Notes under the pieces: model-generated
Told to the model about the DNA's origin: nothing
The model's input: only the letters and a program-made list of their open reading frames with translations
Database searches by the model: none
Source: Deltaproteobacteria bacterium
GTDB taxonomy: Bacteria; UBA10199; JACPAL01
Reading direction: 5' to 3'
Assembly (NCBI GenBank): GCA_016180855.1
Contig: JACPAL010000010.1
Location: forward strand, 1-64,000
Length of the DNA stretch: 64,000 nt
Program-made: the position numbers and the translations under genes
Shown: piece after piece, positions 51,484-59,907 of the stretch
Layout of the letters: each line of letters starts with the position of its first letter
Position numbering within the stretch: the stretch's first letter is position 1

Positions 51484-53967
51484 TCAATTCCAGGTTGGTG
51501 CAAAGCCGATAAACTCTCGGGCAATCCTTCTGAGCTGATTCAACCGGTCAGAGATCCTGCGGATTCTCATTCGGTCATAAAGATTATCTCTGCCTTTGAG
51601 TTCGGTTTCCCTTTGCTGGCAGAACTCAACCATTCGTTCAATCGAGGGATAGACCTCATTAATAAAGGTGGTACGGTCAACCGTTGCCTTGAAGCGCGCC
51701 TGCCACTGGTCCAAGCTCCCTTCCTTTAATGCAGTTTGACGAAGGATATTGAGTCGTCTTGTGAGAAAATCAATTTGGGCAAACAGGGTATCGGCAAAAT
51801 GACGTTCAAGCGGGCCCCACCTTTCCTTGGTTATAATCCTGCCGGACAGTGAATCGATGGAGTGAGCGGCAAAGCCGGTTGTTATCAGGACGTCATACAG
51901 GAGCCGGTCCGGTGAGGGGGGAGGTTGTACCTGGTCGACCCCATCGGCCTGAGCGACCCTGACCGGTATTCGGTGAGGGTTCGCATTCAATTTCTGTTGA
52001 ATATGGAGACCAATGAGTTCACCTAGTTTTCTTTTCTGATGGCTTTTGGCGATGTCATCCACGAGACCTTTATTATCTCCCGCGAGAAACCGGAGTAATA
52101 CTCGTGATACTTCATGGGTCGAGAGGGGGTGATCATAGGTGAGATCTCGCTGGAATGATTCAATGCCTTGCGCCTCCGGTCCCGCTTCACCCCATTGCCG
52201 CCTCACCATCTCCAGTTGCTCAATCTCTGAGAGATAGAGTTTTTCGATCTCTAAGGTCGCCTCTTCACGAACGAGATAGTCCAGCAGGGCCTGTTGGAGC
52301 GATCTTGAGGCCTTGCCGATCTCCGGATTGACAAACCACTCGGCATAACTGGCTGACCCCCAATATTTTAAGGGTGAGAAGGAGAGAGAGGTGTAGAGTA
52401 ATTGGTTCAATGAACCATCAAGTCGCATCTTCATGAACGCCTCGGCCGATTCTGCAACGGCCTCATTAGATTTTAATTGCTCTCGTACATGCCTCTCTGA
52501 ATAGAGCAGCAGTGTTGTTCGGTTATAGAGGGTTGGTAATTGATTGGACCCAAATTGAGGCTCGGCCTCCACCTCAAGAGAGCGATTCAAGGTTTTTAAG
52601 ATATTCAATCCCGTTGCCCTCCAGCCTGGGAGTTCGTCAAACATCCCTCTCATCCCGATCTTTGCAAGGCGTGGCTTTGAACGGAGAGCCTCAACAAACT
52701 CCGAGTAATGGGGAACGACATCGGTGCCAAACCAAAGAACGCCGGTTAGGGTGTTGGTTGTAACAAGCCCCAATTCCTTCTGAAACCTCTTCCATCCATC
52801 GAGTGCGTCGAACCGTTTTGAGAATTCCGGGATCGAAGGGGCGTTCTCTTGACGATTAGGAGAGGGCCAGATCGATTGGAATTGTTCGTAAAACTGCTTT
52901 GCTTGGGAGAGGAGTCCCGCATCCGGCCATCCCTGAGAGAGAAAGCGGGCCTCGACCATTTGCTCATCAAAGGTCTGGAGTGCCTGCTGTTCTTCAAACT
53001 GCATCGATTCCATTCTCGTCTTTAAGCCCGGTAAATGGTGAGGGAGGATCTTGCCACCCAGGTGCAGTTTGCCAAACTCCCAGGTCTCATTTCCGACACG
53101 CGTAAAATAAGAGTTTAGAGCTTCATCCGACCAGAAGTCGTCTTGAGAAAACAGCTGCATGATGCTGGAGGCGGCGATGGTTTCGGCGGACCAGGCATAA
53201 AATCGTCCTGCCGTGTTGGTTTTGATCTGCAAGGCATGACTGAAATCGGCCCTGGGGCTGTTTTGAAAAATAGAACGGGAGGCGATTGATCGACCGAGCC
53301 CCGTCAGGCCGACCATTTTTTGTGTCACCATGAAGAGGGCAAGGTGGTGGGCCTGGCCGAAGAAATCATTGAAAGCCTCTTCCTGTCCCAGGAGAAAACG
53401 CTGTCCCAAACAGGAGACGGTGTGTGTCGTCAACGCGAACGCCTCGATACCGAGACCACTCACGACGATTCGGGTCACTGTTTGTGCGGCATGGGATGCG
53501 GCGGTTCCGACGAGCGGAGTTTGTGTTGTGATCCAACTGGTCAGTTTCCCGGTGAGGGGTGAAAGGGCAAGTCTTGAGGCAACCCGGCTCGAGACAAAGA
53601 GGCTGGCCGGTCCTCCACAGAGCCCGGCAAAGACCATCACGGAGTTTTGAAAGAGGAGGCCCCCGCCTTCCATAAGAACCGCGCCTGTCGTGACGCTTGC
53701 ACCGGACTCATACGCCCTTCGGATCTGTTCCCGATGGGTTCGGAATGTTGCAAAGAGAGAGCCTCCCGCAATTGCTGTCGCGATGGCGATCGTTCGTCCG
53801 CCCGCCAACGCCGCGGCTGCTGAGAAGGCGAGGGAGTACCAGAGTTGTTTGTCACCGGGGGTTGTCTGGGCGAGATGGATCGTCTCCTTGGCCGCCTCGA
53901 AGATCCCGCCCGAACCTGGGAAGTAGAGAGTCGTTGTGATGATTGGTCCGACAGCCGGTCTCTGCAT
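51484..53967 (-). CDS. Unknown 827-residue protein with hydrophobic N-terminal third
   Basis: I do not recognise any family. Residues 45-260 hold several Gly/Ala-rich hydrophobic stretches (SLAFSAAAALAGGRTIAIATAIAGGSLFA, MVFAGLCGGPASLFVSS, VVSGLGIEAFALTTHTV) that could form membrane helices. The remaining 550 residues are charged and mostly helical. The N-terminus (MQRPAVGPIITTTLYFPGSGG) is not a signal peptide. It sits between dapL and dapB on the same strand, and 46 bp separate its stop from the dapL start. Base use is like its neighbours. It may be a lineage-specific membrane-associated protein like the short ones at 36249-37804. Confidence 0.6.
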   Translation of the reverse strand: MQRPAVGPIITTTLYFPGSGGIFEAAKETIHLAQTTPGDKQLWYSLAFSAAAALAGGRTIAIATAIAGGSLFATFRTHREQIRRAYESGASVTTGAVLMEGGGLLFQNSVMVFAGLCGGPASLFVSSRVASRLALSPLTGKLTSWITTQTPLVGTAASHAAQTVTRIVVSGLGIEAFALTTHTVSCLGQRFLLGQEEAFNDFFGQAHHLALFMVTQKMVGLTGLGRSIASRSIFQNSPRADFSHALQIKTNTAGRFYAWSAETIAASSIMQLFSQDDFWSDEALNSYFTRVGNETWEFGKLHLGGKILPHHLPGLKTRMESMQFEEQQALQTFDEQMVEARFLSQGWPDAGLLSQAKQFYEQFQSIWPSPNRQENAPSIPEFSKRFDALDGWKRFQKELGLVTTNTLTGVLWFGTDVVPHYSEFVEALRSKPRLAKIGMRGMFDELPGWRATGLNILKTLNRSLEVEAEPQFGSNQLPTLYNRTTLLLYSERHVREQLKSNEAVAESAEAFMKMRLDGSLNQLLYTSLSFSPLKYWGSASYAEWFVNPEIGKASRSLQQALLDYLVREEATLEIEKLYLSEIEQLEMVRRQWGEAGPEAQGIESFQRDLTYDHPLSTHEVSRVLLRFLAGDNKGLVDDIAKSHQKRKLGELIGLHIQQKLNANPHRIPVRVAQADGVDQVQPPPSPDRLLYDVLITTGFAAHSIDSLSGRIITKERWGPLERHFADTLFAQIDFLTRRLNILRQTALKEGSLDQWQARFKATVDRTTFINEVYPSIERMVEFCQQRETELKGRDNLYDRMRIRRISDRLNQLRRIAREFIGFAPTWN

Positions 53968-54107
53968 GGCCTCACTATCGAAGGAGGGGCAAAAAAGGTT
54001 GCCACGATTTCACAGCTAACTGTTGCCAGTCCCGCCCAGAAGAAGGAATTGACGTACCTTCAAAAAAGACCTATATTCAGGTCCATCTAACTACACAGGA
54101 GGCTTCA

Positions 54108-54380
54108 ATGAAAAAGATCCTTTCTCTGTCGGAAGCGAAGATGAGGCTTAACCATCTGGTTGATAAAGTAATCGATCAGGATGACGAATATATTATTACC
54201 AAAAACGGCAGTCCGGCCGCCGTGTTGCTTTCGGCCGAGACTTATGAGGGATGGAAGGAAACGGAAGAGATCAAAGCGGATCGCGAATTTTATGATGAGG
54301 TGAAAAAGGGCATAGCCAAACTTAAAAAAGGGAGGCGGCGTTATTCTTTTGAAGATGTCTTCGGTGAAAAGATTAAATGA
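54108..54380 (+). CDS. Phd/YefM-family antitoxin
   Basis: A 90-residue antitoxin. KKILSLSEAKMRLNHLVDKVIDQDDEYIITKNGSPAAVLLSAETYEGWKET is the Phd/YefM DNA-binding fold, and an acidic/basic tail follows. The ATG at 54108 is preceded by CAGGAGG; the upstream open frame has no ribosome site. The next gene, a RelE-type toxin, overlaps it by four bases. It should neutralise the toxin and repress the pair. Confidence 0.9.
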   Translation: MKKILSLSEAKMRLNHLVDKVIDQDDEYIITKNGSPAAVLLSAETYEGWKETEEIKADREFYDEVKKGIAKLKKGRRRYSFEDVFGEKIK

Positions 54381-54679
54381 TCTACCGGATCGATTTCGAT
54401 GAGGAGACCCGTGTCGCCTTAAGCCACATGATGCCTGTTTTAAAAAGGCATGTGAAAGAGTCGCTTCGGCAAATTGCCAAAAACCCACATGAAGGGAAGC
54501 CTTTGGAGGAGGATTTAAAAGGGTATTTTACTTACCGAGTCGGAAAGCTCAGAATTATCTATGCCATTGATTCTTCCAAGAAGGCGGTTCATGTCGTGGC
54601 GATTGGCCCTCGGCGTGTCATCTACGAAGAACTTTCCAAGCGCTTGAAAACGAGAAGCCCGTTGATGGGATGCCGTTAG
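54377..54679 (+). CDS. RelE/ParE-family toxin
   Basis: A 100-residue RelE/ParE-fold protein: YRIDFDEETRVALSHM, RQIAKNPHEGKPLEEDLKGYFTYRVGKLRIIYAIDSSKKAVHVVAIGPRRVIYEEL. It is probably an mRNA interferase or gyrase-type toxin, held by the Phd-like partner upstream. A short hairpin repeat starts 22 bp after its stop. The pair is oriented against the surrounding lysine genes, consistent with insertion. Confidence 0.9.
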   Translation: MIYRIDFDEETRVALSHMMPVLKRHVKESLRQIAKNPHEGKPLEEDLKGYFTYRVGKLRIIYAIDSSKKAVHVVAIGPRRVIYEELSKRLKTRSPLMGCR

Positions 54680-54700
54680 GAGCGAGGCCTTTATCCGCCT

Positions 54701-54740
54701 CGGCCAGAAAACCCTGCCGTCTTGCGGCAGGGGATGAATG
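54701..54740. repeat. Short hairpin repeat, copy 2
   Basis: CCCTGCCG (54712-54719) and CGGCAGGG (54725-54732) form a perfect stem around TCTTG, flanked by CGGCCAGAAAA and ATGAATGG. Other copies are at 19309 and 54791. Confidence 0.7.
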
Positions 54741-54779
54741 GTCCGGAGATCCGAAGCATTGGCAGAGGAGGGTCGGTGG

Positions 54780-55475
54780 CTACGGGGATTCCGCCAAGAA
54801 ACCCCGCGGTCTTGCCGCGGGGTTGTTCATTCCCAACACATCGGCCATGCTGTAAAGCCCATTGGGTTTGCCGGTAATCCATTGGGTGGCCCTGAGGGCC
54901 CCCAAGGCAAAGGTGTCGCGGGATTTTGCGCGGTGGGTCAGTTCCAGGATATCGCCGGCCGTTTCAAAGATCACGGTATGATCCCCTACCACCTCTCCCT
55001 CACGGATCGATTCGATCGGTATCTTGTCCGGTGTTGTTTGGCGAACGGCCGCGAGGATCTTTGCTATCTGCAGGGCGGTCCCGGACGGGGCGTCCTTTTT
55101 ATGGATGTGGTGCGCTTCACGAACCTTAACCTGAAATTCAGCTCCCAAGAGATGAGCCGACTGCTCCAGGAGCTTCCAGAACAGGTTCACACCGACGCTT
55201 GTATTGGGGGAAAAAACGAGCGGGATCTGCCTTCCCATTTTTTCGATCTCTTCTCTCTGTTTTGGGGAATGACCCGTTGTACCGACCACGGCCGCTTTTT
55301 TTGCGGCCTTTACCGTTTGGAGATTAGGAACAGTCGCATCGGGATGTGAGAAGTCGATCATCACATCCGCCTCTTCGATTGTCGGGACGATTCGAAAAAC
55401 AGGATCCCTCTCTGCCAAGGCGGAGATCCTGCTCCCCATCTTTCCGGAGGCCCCTTTGATAACAATCTTGATCAC
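54780..55475 (-). CDS. dapB: 4-hydroxy-tetrahydrodipicolinate reductase
   Basis: A 231-residue DapB: GASGKMGSRISALAERDP (NAD(P)-binding), DFSHPDAT, VVGTTGHS, SPNTSVGVNLFWKLL, and the catalytic segment EAHHIHKKDAPSGTAL with His and Lys. It makes tetrahydrodipicolinate for lysine and diaminopimelate. The GTG at 55475 fits the family N-terminus; the frame continues upstream to 55622 without homology. The normal end, GLYSMADVLG, is extended by about 15 residues (MNNPAARPRGFLAESP) that are encoded by a copy of the short hairpin repeat, so repeat insertion has added a tail. Confidence 0.93.
   Translation of the reverse strand: MIKIVIKGASGKMGSRISALAERDPVFRIVPTIEEADVMIDFSHPDATVPNLQTVKAAKKAAVVGTTGHSPKQREEIEKMGRQIPLVFSPNTSVGVNLFWKLLEQSAHLLGAEFQVKVREAHHIHKKDAPSGTALQIAKILAAVRQTTPDKIPIESIREGEVVGDHTVIFETAGDILELTHRAKSRDTFALGALRATQWITGKPNGLYSMADVLGMNNPAARPRGFLAESP
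54791..54830. repeat. Short hairpin repeat, copy 3, inside dapB 3' end
   Basis: AACCCCGCGG (54800-54809) and CCGCGGGGTT (54815-54824) form a perfect 10-bp stem around TCTTG, flanked by CCGCCAAGAA and GTTCAT. Stem bases differ from copy 2 in a compensated way. The repeat supplies the last codons and tail of dapB. Confidence 0.75.
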
Positions 55476-55542
55476 GATCTGGGTCTTAAATGAGAGGTTT
55501 GCCGGTTCGCAACTAATATCTTGTTCCCCCCGATAAACACTT

Positions 55543-56751
55543 ATGGGAATGGAGCAATCCATGGAGGGTCGAATCCGGGTTGGTGCCAAGGGGCCGTCGT
55601 ACGAGCCTTTGGTGCCTGTCATCGATGATAAACCGGGTGTTCACTCCCCCTCTACGTTTTCCGTTGTTGCTGCGGCACCTCGCTCCTCTGCGACCGTATC
55701 GGTGCCAGCCGTTCTCTCCGATTCTGTTCCCTCGATTGATGCCTCAGCTGTTTTTCGGGACTGGAACCGGCGTGGCCTGAAGGTATCGGTCGATCGCTTT
55801 CATGAGCAGGCGTATGGTTTTGAGGTTCAGTCCAATCCCCAATTTTCGCAGATGGTTACTCCCTTTCATAAGGTCAATCTCAAAGGTCACGCTGATCTCA
55901 TCGTCCCCTGGTCCGATCCATACCTCTTGATGGAGTGGGAGTCGGTCCTGATCGACGCGGGGGCAGGGCGTCAGGCGAGAAAAGAAGGAAATAGCCTCAT
56001 TGTCGTCTATTCATTTAAAGGGAGAGATTTTCTCAAGGTGACGGAAACCCCTGAGAACGTCTCTTTCTTATTTATCGGTCGGTCGGGGCAAAGGCTCGGC
56101 GCAAAAACGGTGCTGAAACCGGAAGAGAGAGAGGTTCTGATCAGTAAACCGGCCCCTGTCCCTGCGGATGCGACGAAAGAGACCACTCAGTCTCAAATCT
56201 ACAAGATTCATTTTGATAAAGATGAGATCCTCGTTGAGACCTATTTCCCAGCCTCGGTTTCGGAAGAGAAAAGGTTTCAGACCGTCTCCGAATTGGCACT
56301 GCTCCTACAGGCGCTTCCCTCCAGGATGGTATTGCCGTTTTTTCAGGGAGAGGATGGAAAACTTCCCCTTCTCTTTGTGCTTGCCCCCCAGAAGACGGCG
56401 GAGTCCTTGAAGGTCAAGGACGGCAATCCGGCGGGCGGCAACTACAACTATTCGATAAATAGGGTCTGGATCGATCTAGATCCGGAGGGCTCAATGATCC
56501 GTTCGACCTTCCTACACGAGGTAACGGGCCATGGCACCTCGGACTTTTTTGTTCCCTCAAATGAAAATCGGATTACGGAGCCGGATCGTAGTGGTCTCCG
56601 TGATTACTATGCCTTGAGCCTCCAGAGTTGTCTTACCCCCCAGGAGTTGGCGAACTATATGGAGCTCAGTCGCCTGATCAGAAATAAGGAGGATTTTCCA
56701 GGCCTATCGCACGAAAGGAGAAGAATGCTTTGTCTCAGGCTATGCGATTGA
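55543..56751 (+). CDS. Predicted zinc metallopeptidase, 5' part of a frameshifted gene
   Basis: A 402-residue frame of no known family. Residues 1-70 look disordered (Pro/Ser/Val-rich) and there is no signal peptide. Residues 70-300 appear as mixed beta strands. A zinc-protease motif HEVTGH is found in RSTFLHEVTGHGTSDFF (about 325-331). The last ten residues (SHERRRMLCLRLCD) look out of frame. The neighbouring frame, starting right at 56699, continues sensibly as QAYRTKGEECFVSGYAIEGSDGIREEL and runs on into the next entry. One extra base in TTTTCC at 56694-56699 would explain this. The full protein would be about 670 residues. Confidence 0.65.
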   Translation: MGMEQSMEGRIRVGAKGPSYEPLVPVIDDKPGVHSPSTFSVVAAAPRSSATVSVPAVLSDSVPSIDASAVFRDWNRRGLKVSVDRFHEQAYGFEVQSNPQFSQMVTPFHKVNLKGHADLIVPWSDPYLLMEWESVLIDAGAGRQARKEGNSLIVVYSFKGRDFLKVTETPENVSFLFIGRSGQRLGAKTVLKPEEREVLISKPAPVPADATKETTQSQIYKIHFDKDEILVETYFPASVSEEKRFQTVSELALLLQALPSRMVLPFFQGEDGKLPLLFVLAPQKTAESLKVKDGNPAGGNYNYSINRVWIDLDPEGSMIRSTFLHEVTGHGTSDFFVPSNENRITEPDRSGLRDYYALSLQSCLTPQELANYMELSRLIRNKEDFPGLSHERRRMLCLRLCD

Positions 56752-56833
56752 GGGATCGGACGGGATACGTGAGGAGCTGAATGAACCTCATGAAGATTTC
56801 GCGGAGGTACGCGAGGCGTTCTATTCGCTCCTC

Positions 56834-57553
56834 TTGCGGGAGAAACCGGATCTGACCTTTCATGCCGTTCGCAGACGAGACAAGCTCCTTTCTCTGGTGG
56901 GGCTTCTTTACCTGTTTGAAGAATATGGTGTTCCCTCGTTAGGAGATATCTCCAGGGAGGATCTCTTTTTACGGGAATCGTTCCAAAAAGTTCTGGGTGT
57001 TACGCTCAAGCCCGTTGATCCGGAGAAAGTGGTTCAAGGGGTCCCCATTGATGACAGGGCGCTCCGCTGGGTTTTAAAACGGGAGGCGCCTCTCTTCCAG
57101 CTTCAACTGGGGCTTTTGACAGAGAGTATTGATGAGGGGGGGAGGGAAAGATCCTTTCAGGGACTTTCATCCGGACTCCGTCTCGGGAAGAGCTATGGGA
57201 GAAATGCGTTTGGTCTCGCCTTTCTTTACGGCGACTCTTTATCTAACGACGGTAGGAGGTCTGAGAGGGGAAGAAGCTATACCGGGGCACTTTGGTGGGA
57301 TCGCAACTTCGGTTCGGAGATCGTCTCCTTCGTAGTGGGTCCCGCGATCGGTGCAAGAAAACTTTATCTCTCCCGATCGGAGGGTGATCCTGTCGGTCTT
57401 TTCGGTGCTATAAGAGGCGAGGTCTCTTTTTTGTATCGAATCGTGGGGCTCTACCTCCAGGCAGATTGGACGAAGGGAGATGGCTATGAGCAAGAGGGAT
57501 TTCAGGGAGGAACTGTGATCGATTTTTACCGTATGATCGCTTTACTGAGATGA
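56834..57553 (+). CDS. Beta-barrel-like C-terminal part of the frameshifted gene
   Basis: This 239-residue frame is open well before its first ATG, back to at least 56699, where it joins the metallopeptidase frame. The first 90 residues are helical. From about residue 90 (LFQLQLGLLTESIDEGG) the sequence is amphipathic strands with short turns (LRLGKSYGRNAFGLAFLYGDS, YTGALWWDRNFG, VVGPAIGARKLYLSR, GEVSFLYRIVGLYLQADW), resembling an outer-membrane barrel. A protease joined to a barrel recalls autotransporters, but the order is protease first and no signal peptide is present. It lies between dapB and dapA on the opposite strand. Confidence 0.6.
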   Translation: MREKPDLTFHAVRRRDKLLSLVGLLYLFEEYGVPSLGDISREDLFLRESFQKVLGVTLKPVDPEKVVQGVPIDDRALRWVLKREAPLFQLQLGLLTESIDEGGRERSFQGLSSGLRLGKSYGRNAFGLAFLYGDSLSNDGRRSERGRSYTGALWWDRNFGSEIVSFVVGPAIGARKLYLSRSEGDPVGLFGAIRGEVSFLYRIVGLYLQADWTKGDGYEQEGFQGGTVIDFYRMIALLR

Positions 57554-57560
57554 TCGCTCT

Positions 57561-58442
57561 TCAGATCAGTTGATACTCTTTTAAAACATGAAGCAGCTTT
57601 TCCCGATTCTGTTTCCCCATTTCGCAAAGCGGGAGTCGCCACTCCTCTTCGCACCTTCCCATGAGGGCGACAGCGGTCTTGACGGGGATCGGGTTTGTCT
57701 CGAAAAACATCGCCTCATGAAGGGGGAGCAGCGCCTCATGGATCCCTCTTGCCTCTTCTTTTTTACCGGAGGCATAGCGATCCCACATCCTGGCCAGTCT
57801 TTGTGGAACGACATTGGCCGTTACAGAGATCATTCCGCGTCCTCCCAATGCAATAATCTCGAAATTTTGTGCATCCTCGCCGGAGAGGACCGTAAAGTCA
57901 CGGCCGCAGAGTTCAATCACCTTTTTGATCTGCGTGAGGTTACCACACGCCTCTTTGATCCCGACAATGTTCTTGATACCGGCGAGTCGTACCACGGTTT
58001 CCGGCAGGATGTTGACGGAGGTACGACCCGGGACATTGTAAAGGATGAGTGGAAGGCCGACCGATTCGGCAATCGCCTTATAATGACGATAAAGCCCCTC
58101 CTGGGTCGGTTTGTTATAGTAGGGTGAGACAAGCAGGGCGCCGTCCGCCCCGACCCTCTCCGCATGACGTGTGATTTGGATCGCCTCGGCGGTTGCATTG
58201 GAACCGGTTCCGGCCAGGACCCTCACACGCCCCTTGACCTGTTTTACAACGATCTCAATGACCCGGTCATGCTCTTCGTAATCAAGGGTGGCTGACTCGC
58301 CGGTCGTTCCGCAGGGAACGATCCCGTCGGTCCCCTCCGCAATATGCCACTCGACGAGTTTTTTTAGTGCCTCTTCATCGACCTTTCCTTTTTTGAACGG
58401 GGTAATGAGTGCAACGAGAGAGCCTTGAAAGGGATGGTCCAT
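57561..58442 (-). CDS. dapA: 4-hydroxy-tetrahydrodipicolinate synthase
   Basis: A 293-residue DapA: GSLVALITPFKKGKVDEEALKKLVEWHIAEGTDGIVPCGTTGES, the catalytic Tyr in PLILYNVPGRTSVNI (about residue 134), the Schiff-base Lys in NIVGIKEACGNLTQI (about 162) and VLSGEDAQNF. It condenses pyruvate with aspartate semialdehyde, the first step to lysine and diaminopimelate. I use the ATG at 58442; 13 more codons are open upstream without homology. Plus-strand genes have come to lie on both sides. Confidence 0.95.
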   Translation of the reverse strand: MDHPFQGSLVALITPFKKGKVDEEALKKLVEWHIAEGTDGIVPCGTTGESATLDYEEHDRVIEIVVKQVKGRVRVLAGTGSNATAEAIQITRHAERVGADGALLVSPYYNKPTQEGLYRHYKAIAESVGLPLILYNVPGRTSVNILPETVVRLAGIKNIVGIKEACGNLTQIKKVIELCGRDFTVLSGEDAQNFEIIALGGRGMISVTANVVPQRLARMWDRYASGKKEEARGIHEALLPLHEAMFFETNPIPVKTAVALMGRCEEEWRLPLCEMGKQNREKLLHVLKEYQLI

Positions 58443-58531
58443 ATTGGAGAAGGGGCTACCAGCGGTGGAGAAACCGCGCAACTGTTTTTGGGACGGAGAC
58501 GAGACACATAGTACGAGAGAAGGGAGGCTTT

Positions 58532-59149
58532 ATGCCAAGACCTGTTCGTCACGGACAACGACATCATTCTCACAGGAAGGTCGGTTTAGATGATAGTCAA
58601 CCGGCTCTTCCGGACAGACAGCGGCATCATTTGTATGCGGAGGTCGGTTTAGACTATGGTCAACTGGCACTTCCGCAAGGGAATGGTCGGGACCACCGTG
58701 GAGAATCGCAGCTTTATTCTGACAGTGGTATTTTGGCCGGTGTTCGGTGGATTGATCGTCCCTATGAGAGGCTCTCCCTTGAGGCCGCGACCCACCTTAT
58801 CAATGTTAGGGGACGTGGTGATACCGATACCTATGAGATAATCGCCGATGTTGAACTGGGTGGGAGGGTGAGGTTTTATCAGGGACGTCGACTTGACCTT
58901 TCGCTCTTTGGGGGTGGGCTTGCGGCGGCAGGGGCTGAGTTTGGATATGATTATAGTGCCCCTCAGTTTATGTCGCGGACTGGAGGGGTTGTTCGAGGTG
59001 TGATCGATCTCAAGGACCATTCGAGAATTCCTGTGGCGTATTTCGGATTGGGGGCGCTTGGAGGAGGCTCCGTTATTAATTCTGATGGAGTAACCTTTCT
59101 AGGAGGCTTCTGGTCTGTGATGGGAACCTTCGGGCTCAGATTTTATTGA
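58532..59149 (+). CDS. Beta-barrel-like protein without signal peptide, paralogue 1
   Basis: A 205-residue protein of unknown family, starting at the ATG at 58532 (AGGGAGG site). Residues 7-27 and 28-48 are a tandem duplication of 21 residues (HGQRHHSHRKVGLDDSQPALP, then DRQRHHLYAEVGLDYGQLALP). The remaining part is amphipathic beta strands (LAGVRWIDRPYERLSLEAATHLI, ADVELGGRVRFYQGRRLDLSLFGGGLAAAG) ending in an aromatic residue (FGLRFY). No signal peptide is seen. It resembles the next gene in the LELGGRLRLL...SLSVFGG region. It is inserted between dapA and dapF on the opposite strand. Confidence 0.55.
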   Translation: MPRPVRHGQRHHSHRKVGLDDSQPALPDRQRHHLYAEVGLDYGQLALPQGNGRDHRGESQLYSDSGILAGVRWIDRPYERLSLEAATHLINVRGRGDTDTYEIIADVELGGRVRFYQGRRLDLSLFGGGLAAAGAEFGYDYSAPQFMSRTGGVVRGVIDLKDHSRIPVAYFGLGALGGGSVINSDGVTFLGGFWSVMGTFGLRFY

Positions 59150-59286
59150 GGCTGTTAGACTCGTACTCCCCCAGAGTACGTTTTTATCTGTCAAACAACA
59201 TTTCAAGGCATCTTTGAAGATCTAAGCTCGATCTCTCTTGCAGCGGCAGATCGGACGATATTTTAACCTATAGGAGGAGGTATTTT

Positions 59287-59901
59287 ATGGGGTCTGAAAA
59301 GATTTCAGCTCGGGATGATAGGAGTATTGAGGAAGAGACGCGATTAGCGGATCGTCAGCAACCGCATTTTTTTGCAGGTCTTGACATTGGGGTCGGAGAA
59401 ACTTTTTTGCCAAGGGGGCGTAGTGGAAATAATATTAATCCCAAGGCATCGTTGAACAACACCCTCAGATGGGGGGTGAGCGGGATAGCCGATCCCGATC
59501 AGTTTCTTTCTGGTGAGGGAGCACTTCATTTACTTGTTCGTACCACAGATGGGGGAGCCTTGCATCGGCAAGCAAAGATCAATGAGGTGGGTGGTGATCT
59601 GGAATTGGGTGGAAGGTTGAGGCTTTTAGATAGTCGTCGGGTGTCCCTATCTGTTTTTGGCGGGATGTTGGCTGAGTGGGGGGTTAATTTTGGCGATAGG
59701 GTGGATGATGAAGCGATGCCAGAGAAACGTTATGGGGGTATTGCCAGATTGATTTTAGGATTTAATGATTATTATGGAATTCCAAAATGGAATGTGAGCC
59801 TTGCGACTAGCGGAGGGAGCTATCTACTCGGTTCAGATGCCTATGGTCCTGCAGGGCGGTTCTATTCGTATTTTCTAGGGTTTGAACGTCGATATCAATA
59901 G
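59287..59901 (+). CDS. Beta-barrel-like protein without signal peptide, paralogue 2
   Basis: A 204-residue protein of unknown family with a strong AGGAGGAGG site. A charged N-terminus (MGSEKISARDDRSIEEETRLAD) replaces a signal peptide. Strand-like segments follow: HFFAGLDIGVGE, GVSGIADPDQFLSGEGALHLLV, GDLELGGRLRLLDSRRVSLSVFGGMLAEWG, GIARLILGFNDYYGIP, and an aromatic C-terminal region (SYFLGFERRYQ). It shares the order of strands and several short motifs with the preceding gene, so the two are diverged duplicates. Location and role are unknown. Confidence 0.55.
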   Translation: MGSEKISARDDRSIEEETRLADRQQPHFFAGLDIGVGETFLPRGRSGNNINPKASLNNTLRWGVSGIADPDQFLSGEGALHLLVRTTDGGALHRQAKINEVGGDLELGGRLRLLDSRRVSLSVFGGMLAEWGVNFGDRVDDEAMPEKRYGGIARLILGFNDYYGIPKWNVSLATSGGSYLLGSDAYGPAGRFYSYFLGFERRYQ

Positions 59902-59907
59902 TAGCAA

